A DNA stretch of 64,000 nt from Paraburkholderia flava. GTDB lineage: Bacteria; Pseudomonadota; Gammaproteobacteria; Burkholderiales; Burkholderiaceae. The position numbers and the translations under genes are program-made. Where the stretch lies: assembly GCF_004359985.1 (NCBI RefSeq), contig NZ_SMRO01000002.1, positions 558,001 through 622,000 on the forward strand. Reading direction: 5' to 3'. The notes below the pieces were generated by a model. The model was not told where the DNA came from, made no database searches, and saw only the letters and a program-made list of their open reading frames with translations. Numbering within the stretch: position 1 is the stretch's first letter; every line of letters starts with the position of its first letter. Below, piece after piece: positions 41,605 through 51,369 of the stretch.

Positions 41605-43295
41605 TCGCGCTGCACGAACTGCTGGGCACACCGCATGCGGACGATACGCCGGTGTGCCGCGACGGTGCGTCGATGCACGACGCCGCTGCGTTTCGCATGT
41701 ACGTGCTGAATGCCGCTGCGGTATTGCGCTCGCAGACCGCGCAACGCGTCGCCCTCTGCATCGACGATCCCTTCCACTTTGCGTGCGTGCTGTTTGCGTT
41801 GTTCGCGTGCGGCAAGACGCCGGTAGTGCCGGCGAATTCGACGCAAGGCTACCTCGCTGATCTGGCGGGCGCTTACGATGCGCTGCTGACGGATGCGGAT
41901 GTGCCCGCGCTCATCGCGCACGCGTCGTCGCCGCTACCCGCAGCTACAACTGCCATCGCGATCGATCCGCATGCGCCGCTCGTGCTCTTCACGTCCGGCA
42001 GCAGCGGCACGCCGAAGCCGGTTCACAAGACGCTCGCGCAGTTCGACGCCGAGGTCCACACGCTCGAACGTCAATGGGGTGCGCTGGCCGGTACCGCCAC
42101 GATGCTCGCAAGTGTTCCGCACCATCATATCTATGGGTTGCTGTTCCGCGTGCTGTGGCCGCTCGCGGCGGGTCGCGCGTTCGACCGCACATTAATCACC
42201 GATCCGTCGCAATTGCAGGCGCGGCTCGCGCAAGGCGGCAGCGCACTCGTCGTGTCGACGCCCGCGCAGCTGTCGCGCTGGCCGTCCCTTGAAGGCTTCG
42301 CTTCGCTCGCACCCGCGCCGCTCGCGTTCTTTTCGTCGGGCGGTCCGCTCGATCCGCGCACCGCGTCCGACTACGCGTCGACGTTCGGTGCCGCGCCGAT
42401 CGAGATCTACGGCAGTACCGAAACCGGCGGCATTGCATGGCGTCGGCAGAGCGACACCGATGCGTGGCAGCCGGTCGTGGGCGTCGATGTGCGTCGCGAT
42501 GAAGACGGCGCGCTTTCCGTCCGTTCACCGCACCTCGACCACGACGGCTGGCATCGCACCGAAGACGCGATCGTCTTCGATGACGACGGGCGCTTTCGTC
42601 TGCAGGGCCGTCTCGATCGCGTGATCAAGCTCGACGGCAAGCGCGTATCGCTTCCGGAACTCGAAGCGCTGCTGGCACGCCATCCGCATGTCGCGCAGGC
42701 GGCCATCGCGCGACTCGCCGGCGCAACGCGCGAGCGGATCGGTGCGCTGGTCGCGTTGACGCCGCAGGGGCGCGACGCGTTGCGCGCGAACGGCCGCGTC
42801 GCGCTCGCGAAAACTTTGCGTCGCCATCTTGCCGCGTATGTCGACGTCGTCGCGTTGCCGCGCTACTGGCGGTTCCGCGATACGTTGCCGTTCGATGCGC
42901 GCGGCAAGCTGCCGGCCGCCGCCGTAGCAGCCGCATTCGATGTGGGCACCGAAGGCTTCGAATTGCTGGCCGAAACGCGTATCGACGACGCACTACATTT
43001 CGAACTGCGCGTACCGCCGACGCTCGTGCACTTCGCCGGCCACTTTCCCGGGCTGGCGATTCTGCCGGGCGTCGTGCAGATCGACTGGGCGATCCGTCTC
43101 GCGTCTACGCATATTGCCGGCGTGCGCGCGGTCGCATCGATCGACCGCCTGAAATTTCTTGCGCCGGTTCCGCCTGGCGCGGTGCTGCAACTGACACTCG
43201 AGCATGACGCCGCGCAACGTCGCGTGCGCTTCGGTTACCGGCTGGGCGAACGTGACTGTGCGTCGGGTGTGATCGTCTATCGGGAGGACGCATGA
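41601..43295 (+). CDS. Acyl-ACP synthetase / hot-dog dehydratase fusion (ApeH-ApeI)
   Basis: The 564-aa protein has two parts. Residues 1-440 are an adenylating AMP-dependent ligase: TSGSSGTPKP from 131, EIYGSTETGG at about 272, then the R-L-DR-x-IK hinge. It would activate the aromatic starter and load it onto an ACP. Residues about 455-564 are a FabA/FabZ-like hot-dog domain with HFAGHFPGLAILPGVVQ (His477 and His481), a 3-hydroxyacyl-ACP dehydratase. In E. coli these are separate genes, apeH and apeI. Fusion would couple loading and dehydration on one chain. The 4-nt overlaps on both sides show tight coupling. Confidence 0.92.
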   Translation: MIALHELLGTPHADDTPVCRDGASMHDAAAFRMYVLNAAAVLRSQTAQRVALCIDDPFHFACVLFALFACGKTPVVPANSTQGYLADLAGAYDALLTDADVPALIAHASSPLPAATTAIAIDPHAPLVLFTSGSSGTPKPVHKTLAQFDAEVHTLERQWGALAGTATMLASVPHHHIYGLLFRVLWPLAAGRAFDRTLITDPSQLQARLAQGGSALVVSTPAQLSRWPSLEGFASLAPAPLAFFSSGGPLDPRTASDYASTFGAAPIEIYGSTETGGIAWRRQSDTDAWQPVVGVDVRRDEDGALSVRSPHLDHDGWHRTEDAIVFDDDGRFRLQGRLDRVIKLDGKRVSLPELEALLARHPHVAQAAIARLAGATRERIGALVALTPQGRDALRANGRVALAKTLRRHLAAYVDVVALPRYWRFRDTLPFDARGKLPAAAVAAAFDVGTEGFELLAETRIDDALHFELRVPPTLVHFAGHFPGLAILPGVVQIDWAIRLASTHIAGVRAVASIDRLKFLAPVPPGAVLQLTLEHDAAQRRVRFGYRLGERDCASGVIVYREDA

Positions 43296-45073
43296 GCTTC
43301 ACGCCATGCATCGTGATCCCAATCTACAACCACAAGGATGCGATCGGCGACACGCTTGCGCGTCTTGCGGTGCACGGCCTGCCGTTCTTCGTCGTCGACG
43401 ACGGCAGCGACGCAGCGACGCAGCAGGTGCTTGCCGGTCTCGCCGCGCATTACGCTGCGCAGTACGCCGGATCGCTGACGCTGCTGCGCCTGCCGCAAAA
43501 CGGCGGCAAGGGTGCGGCGGTGATGGCCGGTCTGCGCGCCGCCCGCGCGGCCGGTTACACGCACGCGTTGCAGATCGATGCGGACGGCCAGCACGACGCC
43601 GACGACGTGCCGCGTTTCATCGACGCCGCGCGCGCCGAGCCCGATGCAGTGATCCTCGGCCGCCCGGTCTACGACGCGAGCGTACCGAAAGCGCGCCTGT
43701 ACGGCCGCTATCTGACGCACGTGTGGGTGTGGATCGAAACGCTGTCGCTGACGATCCGCGATTCGATGTGCGGCTTTCGTCTGTATCCGCTGGATGTCGT
43801 GTGCGCGTTGATCGAGGCCGTTGCGCTGCCGACGCGGATGGATTTCGACATAGCAATTCTGGTGCGGCTGCACTGGCGACGCGTGCAGTTCCGCTCGATC
43901 CCGACACGCGTCACTTACGCTGCCGACGGCGTGTCGCATTTCGACGTGCTATGGGACAACGTGCGCATCAGCCGCGGCCATGTGCGGCTCGTCGCAGGCA
44001 TGCTGCTGCGGCTGCCGATACTGCTCGCGCGCAAGGTGCTACCGGCGCGTCAACGAAACACGGCTAAGCCCGACGACAACACACAACACTGGTGGCGCAT
44101 CGCGGAACGCGGCAGTTCGCTCGGCATGGGACTGCTCGCGCTGAGTTGCCGCTGGTTCGGCATGGGTTTCACCGCGCTGTGGCTGCATCCGGTCGTCGCG
44201 TATTTCCTGCTGACCGGACGCGCAGCACGCGACGCATCGCGCCTCTACTTCACGCGTCTCGCCGAAGCGGCACCGGACCTCGCCACCCCACGTCCCGGCT
44301 GGTCGAGCGCGTACCGGCAGATGTTTTCGTTCGCGCGTTCGGGCCTCGACAAGCTGGCCGCATGGTCGGGCCGGGTCGACTCGTCCGATGTCGCGTTCGA
44401 CGATTCCACCGCATTCGACGCGCTCGTCGCGAGCGGTCGCGGCGCGCTGGTGATCGGCGCGCACCTCGGCAACCTGGAGATGACGCGCGCACTTGCTGCA
44501 CGCGGCGCGCACACGAAGGTCACGGCGGTGGTCTACACCGAACACGCGCGCCGCTTCAATCGCGTGCTGGCGTCGGCGAACAGCGAGTTCTCACGACGCC
44601 TCGTCGAGGTCGGCGATTTCGGTCCGGAAACTTCGATGCTGATGCAGGAGCGCATCGACGCGGGCGAACTGCTGGTGATCGTCGGCGACCGCGTGCCCGC
44701 GCGCGAGTCCGGCCGCACCACCGACGCACGCTTTCTCGGTGCGACCGCGCCGTTCGCGCAGGGGCCGTACGTGCTCGCGCATGCACTCGGCTGCCCGGTC
44801 TATCTGTTCTTCTGTCTGAAAGAGCACGACGGCGAGCGTGAACGCTACCGTCTGTATTTCGAGCCGTTCGCCGAGCGCATCGCACTGCCGCGCCGCGAGC
44901 GCGCGCAGCATATCGCCGCCTGGGCGCAGCGTTACGCCGCACGGCTCGAACACTATTGCCGCAAGGCTCCCTATCAATGGTTCAATTTCTTCGATTTCTG
45001 GGCGCGTGCGCCGAGGGTCGTTCCTTCCGGCACCACCGGACAGGCGAACGGAGGCGCGAATGGCCGAACATGA
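43292..45073 (+). CDS. apeJ: Glycosyltransferase family 2 / lauroyl-type acyltransferase fusion
   Basis: In this 593-aa protein, residues about 5-230 form a GT2 domain (CIVIPIYNHKDAI start, DDGS, and the DADGQHD metal motif at about 94-100). After a linker with membrane-associating helices (about 265-310) comes an HtrB/LpxL-like acyltransferase domain. It has HX4E at His391-Glu396 (GAHLGNLEM) and DRVPARESGR further on. It probably attaches a sugar and/or lipid to the polyene so it can be anchored in the outer membrane. The same fusion is known in other APE clusters. It overlaps the ammonia lyase start by 14 nt. Confidence 0.9.
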   Translation: MSFTPCIVIPIYNHKDAIGDTLARLAVHGLPFFVVDDGSDAATQQVLAGLAAHYAAQYAGSLTLLRLPQNGGKGAAVMAGLRAARAAGYTHALQIDADGQHDADDVPRFIDAARAEPDAVILGRPVYDASVPKARLYGRYLTHVWVWIETLSLTIRDSMCGFRLYPLDVVCALIEAVALPTRMDFDIAILVRLHWRRVQFRSIPTRVTYAADGVSHFDVLWDNVRISRGHVRLVAGMLLRLPILLARKVLPARQRNTAKPDDNTQHWWRIAERGSSLGMGLLALSCRWFGMGFTALWLHPVVAYFLLTGRAARDASRLYFTRLAEAAPDLATPRPGWSSAYRQMFSFARSGLDKLAAWSGRVDSSDVAFDDSTAFDALVASGRGALVIGAHLGNLEMTRALAARGAHTKVTAVVYTEHARRFNRVLASANSEFSRRLVEVGDFGPETSMLMQERIDAGELLVIVGDRVPARESGRTTDARFLGATAPFAQGPYVLAHALGCPVYLFFCLKEHDGERERYRLYFEPFAERIALPRRERAQHIAAWAQRYAARLEHYCRKAPYQWFNFFDFWARAPRVVPSGTTGQANGGANGRT

Positions 45074-46670
45074 TCTGAGCTGCGACGTGGATAGCGACGC
45101 GGCAACCGCAGTCACCGCAGTCACGATAGGCGGCCGCCAGTTGACGATCGAAGAGGTCGTCGCGATCGCTCGACGGCGCGTGCCGGTCGCGCTCAGCAGC
45201 GACACTGAGTGGCGCGCACGGATCGAACGCGGCGCTGCGTTTCTGCGCCGACACCTCGCGGCCGGTGCGACCGTCTACGGCGTCAACACCGGATATGGCG
45301 ACGCGTGCGTCGTGGACGTGCCGCCCGATCTCGTCGAAGCATTGCCGCTGCAGCTCACGCGCTATCACGGCTGCGGCATGGGCGAGCATCTCGACGATGC
45401 GCAGACGCTCGCCGTGATCGCCGCGCGGCTCAATTCGCTCGCGTACGGATACTCGGGCGTGCGGACGGTGCTGCTCGAACGGCTCGCGGATCTGATCAAT
45501 CATCGCGTGCTGCCGCGCATTCCGTCCGAGGGTTCGGTCGGCGCGAGCGGCGACCTGACGCCGCTGTCGTATGTCGCGGCGGCGCTCGTCGGCGAACGCG
45601 ACGTGCTGTTCAACGGAACGCTGCGCGATGCAGCGGACGTCTGGGCCGAGCTTGACCATGCGCCGCTCGTCCTCGCACCGAAGGAAGGGCTCGCGTTGAT
45701 GAACGGCACGGCGGTGATGACGGGCCTCGCGTGTCTCGCCTACGCGCGTGCCGCGCAGCTCACGCGTCTCGCCGCGAGTCTCACCGCACTCTGCACGGTG
45801 GCGCTCGACGGCCGCGCCGCGCACTTCGACGCGTTGCTGTTCGAGGCGAAGCCGCACGCCGGCCAGATGGAAGCGGCCGCGTGGATTCGCGCCGATCTCG
45901 CTGGTCGCGACGATACGCCGGGACATCGTCTGCAGGATCGCTATTCGATTCGCTGTGCGCCGCATGTGATCGGCGTTGCGCGCGATGCGCTGTCGTGGAT
46001 ACGTCGTGACGTCGAGAACGAGCTCAACAGCGCGAACGACAATCCGCTCGTCGATCCCGGTGGTGAGCGCGTGCTGCACGGCGGCAACTTCTACGGCGGA
46101 CACATTGCATTTGCGATGGACGCGTTGAAAACCGCCGTTGCGAATCTCGCGGACCTGATGGACCGGCAACTCGCATTGCTGGTCGACGACAAGTTCAACA
46201 ACGGCCTGCCGCGCAATCTGACCGGTGCGTCGCCTGCGCGTGCGCCGATCAATCATGGCTTCAAGGCCGTGCAGATTTCGTCGTCCGCGTGGACCGCCGA
46301 GGCGCTGAAGCTGACGATGCCCGCGAGCGTGTTTTCACGCTCGACCGAGGCGCACAACCAGGACAAGGTCAGCATGGGCACGATCGCCGCGCGCGACTGT
46401 TTGCGCGTGCTGCAACTGACCGAGCAGGTAGCCGCCGCACACACGCTCGCGGCGGTGCAGGCGGTTGAATTGCGCCGACGTGTCAACGATGAGCCGGTTC
46501 CCGTCGCGCTGCGCGCGTTGATCGCGGATGTGCGGGCGCAGTCGGCTTTCGTCGACGAAGACCGTGCGCTTGAGCCGGACCTGCGTGCACTGACGGCTGC
46601 AATAGCTGATGGTGCATTCGGCGACGGCGCGTCACGCGATGGAGCGCAGCAAGGGGCGCCGCATGCCTGA
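45060..46670 (+). CDS. Aromatic amino acid ammonia-lyase (HAL/TAL family)
   Basis: This 536-aa MIO-dependent lyase has GGAGG 7 nt before its ATG. The prosthetic group forms from Ala162-Ser163-Gly164 (GSVGASGDLTPLSY). The catalytic Tyr lies in VYGVNTGYGD, and PKEGLALMNGTA and NDNPLVD are intact. The substrate-selectivity position reads Tyr102-His103 (RYHGCG). A His here occurs in tyrosine lyases, while histidine lyases differ. It would make coumarate (or cinnamate) as a polyene starter, as the tyrosine lyase does for flexirubins. It overlaps its neighbours by 14 and 8 nt. Confidence 0.9.
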   Translation: MAEHDLSCDVDSDAATAVTAVTIGGRQLTIEEVVAIARRRVPVALSSDTEWRARIERGAAFLRRHLAAGATVYGVNTGYGDACVVDVPPDLVEALPLQLTRYHGCGMGEHLDDAQTLAVIAARLNSLAYGYSGVRTVLLERLADLINHRVLPRIPSEGSVGASGDLTPLSYVAAALVGERDVLFNGTLRDAADVWAELDHAPLVLAPKEGLALMNGTAVMTGLACLAYARAAQLTRLAASLTALCTVALDGRAAHFDALLFEAKPHAGQMEAAAWIRADLAGRDDTPGHRLQDRYSIRCAPHVIGVARDALSWIRRDVENELNSANDNPLVDPGGERVLHGGNFYGGHIAFAMDALKTAVANLADLMDRQLALLVDDKFNNGLPRNLTGASPARAPINHGFKAVQISSSAWTAEALKLTMPASVFSRSTEAHNQDKVSMGTIAARDCLRVLQLTEQVAAAHTLAAVQAVELRRRVNDEPVPVALRALIADVRAQSAFVDEDRALEPDLRALTAAIADGAFGDGASRDGAQQGAPHA

Positions 46671-47094
46671 TTCCCACCGCGTGCTGACCGCCAGCGCCAC
46701 CGTCGAAGTGCCGTTCCACGACGTCGATGCGATGAACGTGTGCTGGCACGGCCACTATCTGAAGTACTTCGAGATCGGCCGCGCTGCGCTGCTGCGCGCG
46801 TTCGACTACGACTATCCGGCGATGCAGGCATCCGGCTATCTATGGCCGATCGTCGAGGCGCATCTGAAGTACGTCAGGCCGGCGGTGTACGGTCAGCGCG
46901 TCGATGTGCGCACCGAACTGCTCGAATACGAGAACCGTTTGAAGATCGGCTACGAGATCGTCGACTGTGCCTCCGGCGAACGGTTGACCAAGGGGTACAC
47001 GATCCAGGTAGCGATCGATGCGGCCACGCAGGAGCTGCAGTTCGTGTCGCCGCCGGTCGTATTCGAAAAGCTGGAGCGCATATGGGGGCGCTGA
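46663..47094 (+). CDS. apeK: Acyl-CoA/ACP thioesterase, hot-dog fold (4HBT)
   Basis: This 143-aa hot-dog thioesterase begins its domain with VEVPFHDVDAMNVCWHGHYLKYFE (about residues 13-36). It contains the catalytic Asp of the 4-hydroxybenzoyl-CoA thioesterase family and the H-x-x-YLKYFE helix. It may release or proof-read ACP-bound intermediates. Its ATG (46663) lies 8 nt inside the end of the lyase gene; AAGGGG lies 7 nt upstream. It overlaps the lolA-like gene by 13 nt. Confidence 0.9.
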   Translation: MPDSHRVLTASATVEVPFHDVDAMNVCWHGHYLKYFEIGRAALLRAFDYDYPAMQASGYLWPIVEAHLKYVRPAVYGQRVDVRTELLEYENRLKIGYEIVDCASGERLTKGYTIQVAIDAATQELQFVSPPVVFEKLERIWGR

Positions 47095-47756
47095 TCCGGG
47101 CGTTGGCCATTGTGCTGTGCGCTGCGACGACCGTCGCGCTGGCCGCTGAACCGGCCGCACAAAAGGCACAGACCGCACCGGCTACGCAGACCACCGCCGA
47201 CACCGCACTCGTGTCGCAGATCGCCGCGCATCTCGCGCAGGCGAAGGGCATCCGCGCGCGCTTCACGCAGACGCAAACACTCTCCGCGATGAAGCAGCCG
47301 CTCGTCAGCCACGGCTCGCTGCTGTTTTTTCGCGAACGCGGCGTGATCTGGCAGATCGACGCGCCGTATCGCACGACCTACGTGATTACCGACGCCGGTG
47401 TCACCGAAGTGAACGCGCAGGGTCGGCGCATCGACACGAAGAACCCACGCGGCTCACGCGGCGTCGCACAGGTATCGGGGATGATGCGCGCGATGCTCGG
47501 CGGCGATCTCTCGGCGCTGTACGCGCAGTTCGACGTACGCGCGCAAGGCACGCCCGCGCAGTGGCGCATGCAGTTGACGCCGAACCAGCCGCAGATCGCG
47601 CAGTCGCTGCACGGTTTGCAGATGGAAGGCGGCGCGTATCTGCAGACGCTGCATATCGCGCTCGCGAACGGCGACGCAACGCAGCTCGATTTCGCCGACA
47701 CAACGACCGTCGATACACCGACGCCCGCCGAACTCGCGCTGTTCGGAGCTCGATGA
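47082..47756 (+). CDS. apeL: LolA-like periplasmic outer-membrane lipoprotein carrier
   Basis: This 224-aa secreted protein has a signal peptide (about residues 1-21, ALA-AE). The LolA core is KGIRARFTQTQTLSAMKQPLVSHGSLLFFRERGVIWQI (about 50-87), here with 'F-T-Q' and 'G-x-L-x-F-x-R-P' family signatures. LolA proteins shuttle lipids through the periplasm. In APE clusters a dedicated copy is thought to carry the lipidated polyene to the outer membrane. It overlaps thioesterase and exporter genes (13 and 4 nt). Confidence 0.9.
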   Translation: MGALIRALAIVLCAATTVALAAEPAAQKAQTAPATQTTADTALVSQIAAHLAQAKGIRARFTQTQTLSAMKQPLVSHGSLLFFRERGVIWQIDAPYRTTYVITDAGVTEVNAQGRRIDTKNPRGSRGVAQVSGMMRAMLGGDLSALYAQFDVRAQGTPAQWRMQLTPNQPQIAQSLHGLQMEGGAYLQTLHIALANGDATQLDFADTTTVDTPTPAELALFGAR

Positions 47757-50179
47757 TGTCCTCGACGTCGTCCGCGAAGCAGATCTGGGCCGTGCGCATC
47801 GCGTGGCTGCTGCTCGCGCTCGTCGCGGCAGGCTACTGCGCGTCGCGTTTCGCGGGATCGTCGCCGCTGCAGACCGATCTGCTCGCGCTGCTGCCGGCCA
47901 CCGAAGCCGATCCGATTGCCGAGCGTGCGGTCGACCGGCTCGCTGCCGCGCTGGGTGATCGCACGGTGCTGCTTGTCACGAGCCGCGATGCGGCGCACGC
48001 GAAGTCCGCGGCGCGGCAACTGCGTGCATCGCTGGCGGCGAGCGGTGCGTTCCGTTCCGTCACGGCCGACGTGCCGCCGTTCAATCTGTCCGCCATCGCC
48101 GGGCTTTATCTGCCGTACCGCTTCGGACTGCTCGCACCAGAGGATCGTGCCGCACTCGCCGATCCGTCGACGTCGCTGCACGACGCACTCGCTGCAAGAC
48201 TGTACAACCCGGTGCACGCGGGCCTTGCGACACCACTCGCCGACGATCCGTTCGGCTGGCTCGAACACTGGCTCGCGACGCTGCCGCTCGCGACGTCGAA
48301 TCTCGATCTCGAAGACGGGCTGCTGGTCGCGCATCGCGGCGACGCGACGTCGGTGCTGGTCCTCGCAACGCTGCCCGCGTCGGCATACGACGCGAAGACA
48401 CAGCAAGCCGTACGCGCAGCGGTCGCGCAAAGCGAAGCGGCATTGGCTCATGCGTATGCCGACGTATCGGTCGCGCGGACCGGCGCGGTGTTCTACGCAC
48501 AGGCCGCGCGCAGCGATGCGGAGCGCGAGGTGCACCGGATCGGCACGCTGTCCGCATGCGGTATCGCGTTGCTGATGCTGTGGGTCTTCCGCTCGCCACG
48601 TTTGCTGCTGGCGGGATTCGTGTCGACCGCGCTCGGCATCGTCTGTGCGCTAGCCGCGACGCTTGCCGTGTTCGGTCAGCTGCATCTGCTGACGCTCGTG
48701 TTCGGCGCTAGCCTGATCGGCGAGGCGGTCGATTATTCGATCCAGTATTTTGTGGTCTATCTCGATGCACCTCGTGCGAGCGAAAAGCTCAGTTGGGACG
48801 CACGACGCGGCGCGCGTGCGGTACGTCCCGCGCTCGCGGTTGCGCTGTCGACGAGCCTGCTCGGTTACGCGATTCTCGCGTGCGTGCCGTTCCCTGCGCT
48901 GAAGCAGATCGCGTGCTTCGCGATCGTCGGGATCTGCACGGCATTCGCGTCGGTGCTGTGGCTGTTGCCCGCGCTTCTGGTCGCACCGCCGAAACGCAGT
49001 CCGCAGGCGCTGTTCCATACGGCCGCTCGACTGCTTGCGCGCTGGCACGCCGCGATTGGCGGACGCCGCGCGTGGTTCGTCGCGCTGCTCGTTCTCGTCG
49101 TGTCGGTGCCGGGCTGGCTGCGGCTGACGAGCGACGACGATATTCATCTGCTGATCCATCGCGATCCGACGCTCGTCGCCGAAGAAGCGCAAGTGCGCGC
49201 TGCGATCGGCATCGACAGTGGTGCGCAGTTCTTCGTCGTGCGGGGTGACACGCCCGAAGCCGTGCTCGAACGCGCGGAAGCGCTCGGCGCGAAGCTCGAT
49301 GCACTGACCGGCGATCAGCAGACCGGCGGATGGCAATCGGTCACGTCGTTCGTGCCGTCGGCGCGGCAGCAGGCAAGCGACCGTGCGCTACTCGCGCAGC
49401 GCGTGTTCGCCGACCCCGCGAAGCTGCGCGCGCTGCTCGCCGACGCGGGCTTTCGCGACGACGTCGCCGACTCGTGGCTCGCGGCATTTGGGCGCTCGGC
49501 GGGTGCCACGCTTGACGTCGACCGTTGGCTCGCCGCGCCGTGGTCGCAGCCGTTCCGTCATCTGTGGCTGGGCAATATGGGCAGCACCGGCGATGGGCAT
49601 GCTGCCATCTACGCCGCCGTGGTGATCCCGCAACGCGTGACAACCGCGAACGAAGCGTCATTGCGCGACGTTGCACATGACGTGCAAGGCGTCGTATTCG
49701 TCGACAAGGCGGCAAGCGTGTCGCGCCTGTTCGGTGCGTATCGCGTCGACAGCGGACTGTGGCTCGCGGGCGCGCTCGTGCTGGTGACCGGTCTGCTGAT
49801 GTGGCGCTACACGCCGCGCGGCGGCATCGCCACCGCGCTGCCGGTGCTGCTGGCGGTGGCGATCACGCTCGCGGTGTTCGGCTATGCGCGCGTCCCGCTG
49901 ACACTGTTCAACTGGCTGGCGCTAATGCTGGTGCTGGGCGTCGGTGCAAACTATGCGGTGTTCCTGCGCGAAGGTGCGCGCCGCGCGGACGCCGATCTCG
50001 GTGCGGTATGGACGGGCGTGCTGCTGTCGGCGGCGACGACGTTGCTATCGTTCGGCCTGCTCGGCATGAGCGACATGCCCGCGCTGCAAAGTTTCGGCGG
50101 CACGCTTGCGCTCGGTATCGGCGTATCGGTGCTGCTGGCGCCGATCGGCATGCCGTCGACGACGAGGAGAATCGCGTGA
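47753..50179 (+). CDS. apeM: MMPL/RND-type exporter, aryl polyene cluster
   Basis: This 808-aa inner-membrane exporter has two sets of RND-like helices around large periplasmic loops. The first set contains FGASLIGEAVDYSIQYFVVYLD and the second LMLVLGVGANYAVFLREGAR, which hold the family's charged relay region. Length is normal for MMPL proteins of APE and xanthomonadin clusters, which flip the finished product to the outer leaflet. It is coupled to the LolA-like gene by ATGA and to the ketosynthase by GTGA. No ApeN-like lipoprotein gene follows, unlike in E. coli. Confidence 0.92.
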   Translation: MMSSTSSAKQIWAVRIAWLLLALVAAGYCASRFAGSSPLQTDLLALLPATEADPIAERAVDRLAAALGDRTVLLVTSRDAAHAKSAARQLRASLAASGAFRSVTADVPPFNLSAIAGLYLPYRFGLLAPEDRAALADPSTSLHDALAARLYNPVHAGLATPLADDPFGWLEHWLATLPLATSNLDLEDGLLVAHRGDATSVLVLATLPASAYDAKTQQAVRAAVAQSEAALAHAYADVSVARTGAVFYAQAARSDAEREVHRIGTLSACGIALLMLWVFRSPRLLLAGFVSTALGIVCALAATLAVFGQLHLLTLVFGASLIGEAVDYSIQYFVVYLDAPRASEKLSWDARRGARAVRPALAVALSTSLLGYAILACVPFPALKQIACFAIVGICTAFASVLWLLPALLVAPPKRSPQALFHTAARLLARWHAAIGGRRAWFVALLVLVVSVPGWLRLTSDDDIHLLIHRDPTLVAEEAQVRAAIGIDSGAQFFVVRGDTPEAVLERAEALGAKLDALTGDQQTGGWQSVTSFVPSARQQASDRALLAQRVFADPAKLRALLADAGFRDDVADSWLAAFGRSAGATLDVDRWLAAPWSQPFRHLWLGNMGSTGDGHAAIYAAVVIPQRVTTANEASLRDVAHDVQGVVFVDKAASVSRLFGAYRVDSGLWLAGALVLVTGLLMWRYTPRGGIATALPVLLAVAITLAVFGYARVPLTLFNWLALMLVLGVGANYAVFLREGARRADADLGAVWTGVLLSAATTLLSFGLLGMSDMPALQSFGGTLALGIGVSVLLAPIGMPSTTRRIA

Positions 50180-51369
50180 ACGCGTCACCTGTCTATCTGC
50201 ACGCACTCGGGATGATCAACGCGCTCGGCAACGACGTTGACGCGATCGTGCCCGCACTCGCCGCGAGCGACGCGCCCGGCATGGGCGTCGTGTCGATGAG
50301 CAACGGCGATGCGTTCGTCGGTCGCGTGCTCGCGTCACTTACGTCGCTGGATTTCGCGCCGCCGCCCGCGCTCGCGGACTACGACTGCCGCAACAACCGT
50401 CTGCTGCTCGCGGCACTCACGCAGATTGCACCGGCACTCGACGCGGCTCGCGAACGTTACGGCGCACATCGGATCGGCGTCGTGCTCGGCACCAGCACGT
50501 CGGGCATCGAAGTCGCCGAGACCGCGCTGGCAGAGCGTGCGCGGACGGGCGCGCTGCCGTCCGCATTCCGCTACCGGCAGATGGAAATCGGCACCGCTGC
50601 GCCGTTCGCGGCTGCCGCACTCGGCATCGGTGGTCCGGCGTTCACGATCTCGACTGCGTGCACGTCGAGTGCGAAAGCGTTTGTGTCGGCACGCCGTCTA
50701 TTGCAGTTGAAGCTGTGCGACGCGGTGGTTGTGGGCGGCGTCGACTCGCTGTGCGAACTCACGGTGCAGGGTTTCGGCTCGCTCGAATCGACGACCGTGG
50801 CGCGGACCAATCCGATGAGCGTTAACCGCTGCGGGATCAACGTCGGCGAAGGGGCCGCCGTATTTCTGATGAGCCGCGAAGAAGGCCCGGTCATGCTCGC
50901 AGGCGCCGGCGAATCGAGCGACGCGCATCACATCTCCGCGCCCGATCCGCACGGCACCGGTGGCGAACTGGCGCTGCGCGCGGCACTCGCCGATGCGGGC
51001 ATTGCCCCGTCGGCGGTCGGCTACGTGAACCTGCATGCGACCGCGACGCGCAAGAACGACGAGATGGAAGCGCATCTGATGGCGAGAGTCTTTCCGGACG
51101 GTGTGGCGGCAAGCGGGACGAAACCGTTGACCGGCCACTCGCTTGGCGCAGCAGGCGCGACCGAACTCGGTTTCGCATGGCTGACGCTGGCGCGCGACGA
51201 CGTCGCGCTGCCACTCCATCTGTGGGATGGCGAAGCCGATGCCGCGCTCCCGACGCTCGATCTCGTCGAAGACCAGCGCTTCATGCCGCGCACAGGGGGA
51301 CGGCAGTACGCGATGAGCAACTCGTTTGCCTTTGGCGGCAGCAACGTCAGTCTGATCCTCGGTCGATGA
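50176..51369 (+). CDS. apeO: Beta-ketoacyl-ACP synthase (ApeO-like elongating ketosynthase)
   Basis: This 397-aa condensing enzyme starts with GTG. The catalytic triad is complete: Cys162 (STACTSS), His in NLHATAT (about 286) and His in GHSLGAAG (about 322). The family's 'NSFAFGGSN' end is present. It should pair with the non-catalytic ApeC-like subunit to extend the polyene with malonyl units. It overlaps the MMPL exporter by 4 nt (GTGA) and the dehydratase by 4 nt. Confidence 0.92.
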   Translation: MNASPVYLHALGMINALGNDVDAIVPALAASDAPGMGVVSMSNGDAFVGRVLASLTSLDFAPPPALADYDCRNNRLLLAALTQIAPALDAARERYGAHRIGVVLGTSTSGIEVAETALAERARTGALPSAFRYRQMEIGTAAPFAAAALGIGGPAFTISTACTSSAKAFVSARRLLQLKLCDAVVVGGVDSLCELTVQGFGSLESTTVARTNPMSVNRCGINVGEGAAVFLMSREEGPVMLAGAGESSDAHHISAPDPHGTGGELALRAALADAGIAPSAVGYVNLHATATRKNDEMEAHLMARVFPDGVAASGTKPLTGHSLGAAGATELGFAWLTLARDDVALPLHLWDGEADAALPTLDLVEDQRFMPRTGGRQYAMSNSFAFGGSNVSLILGR

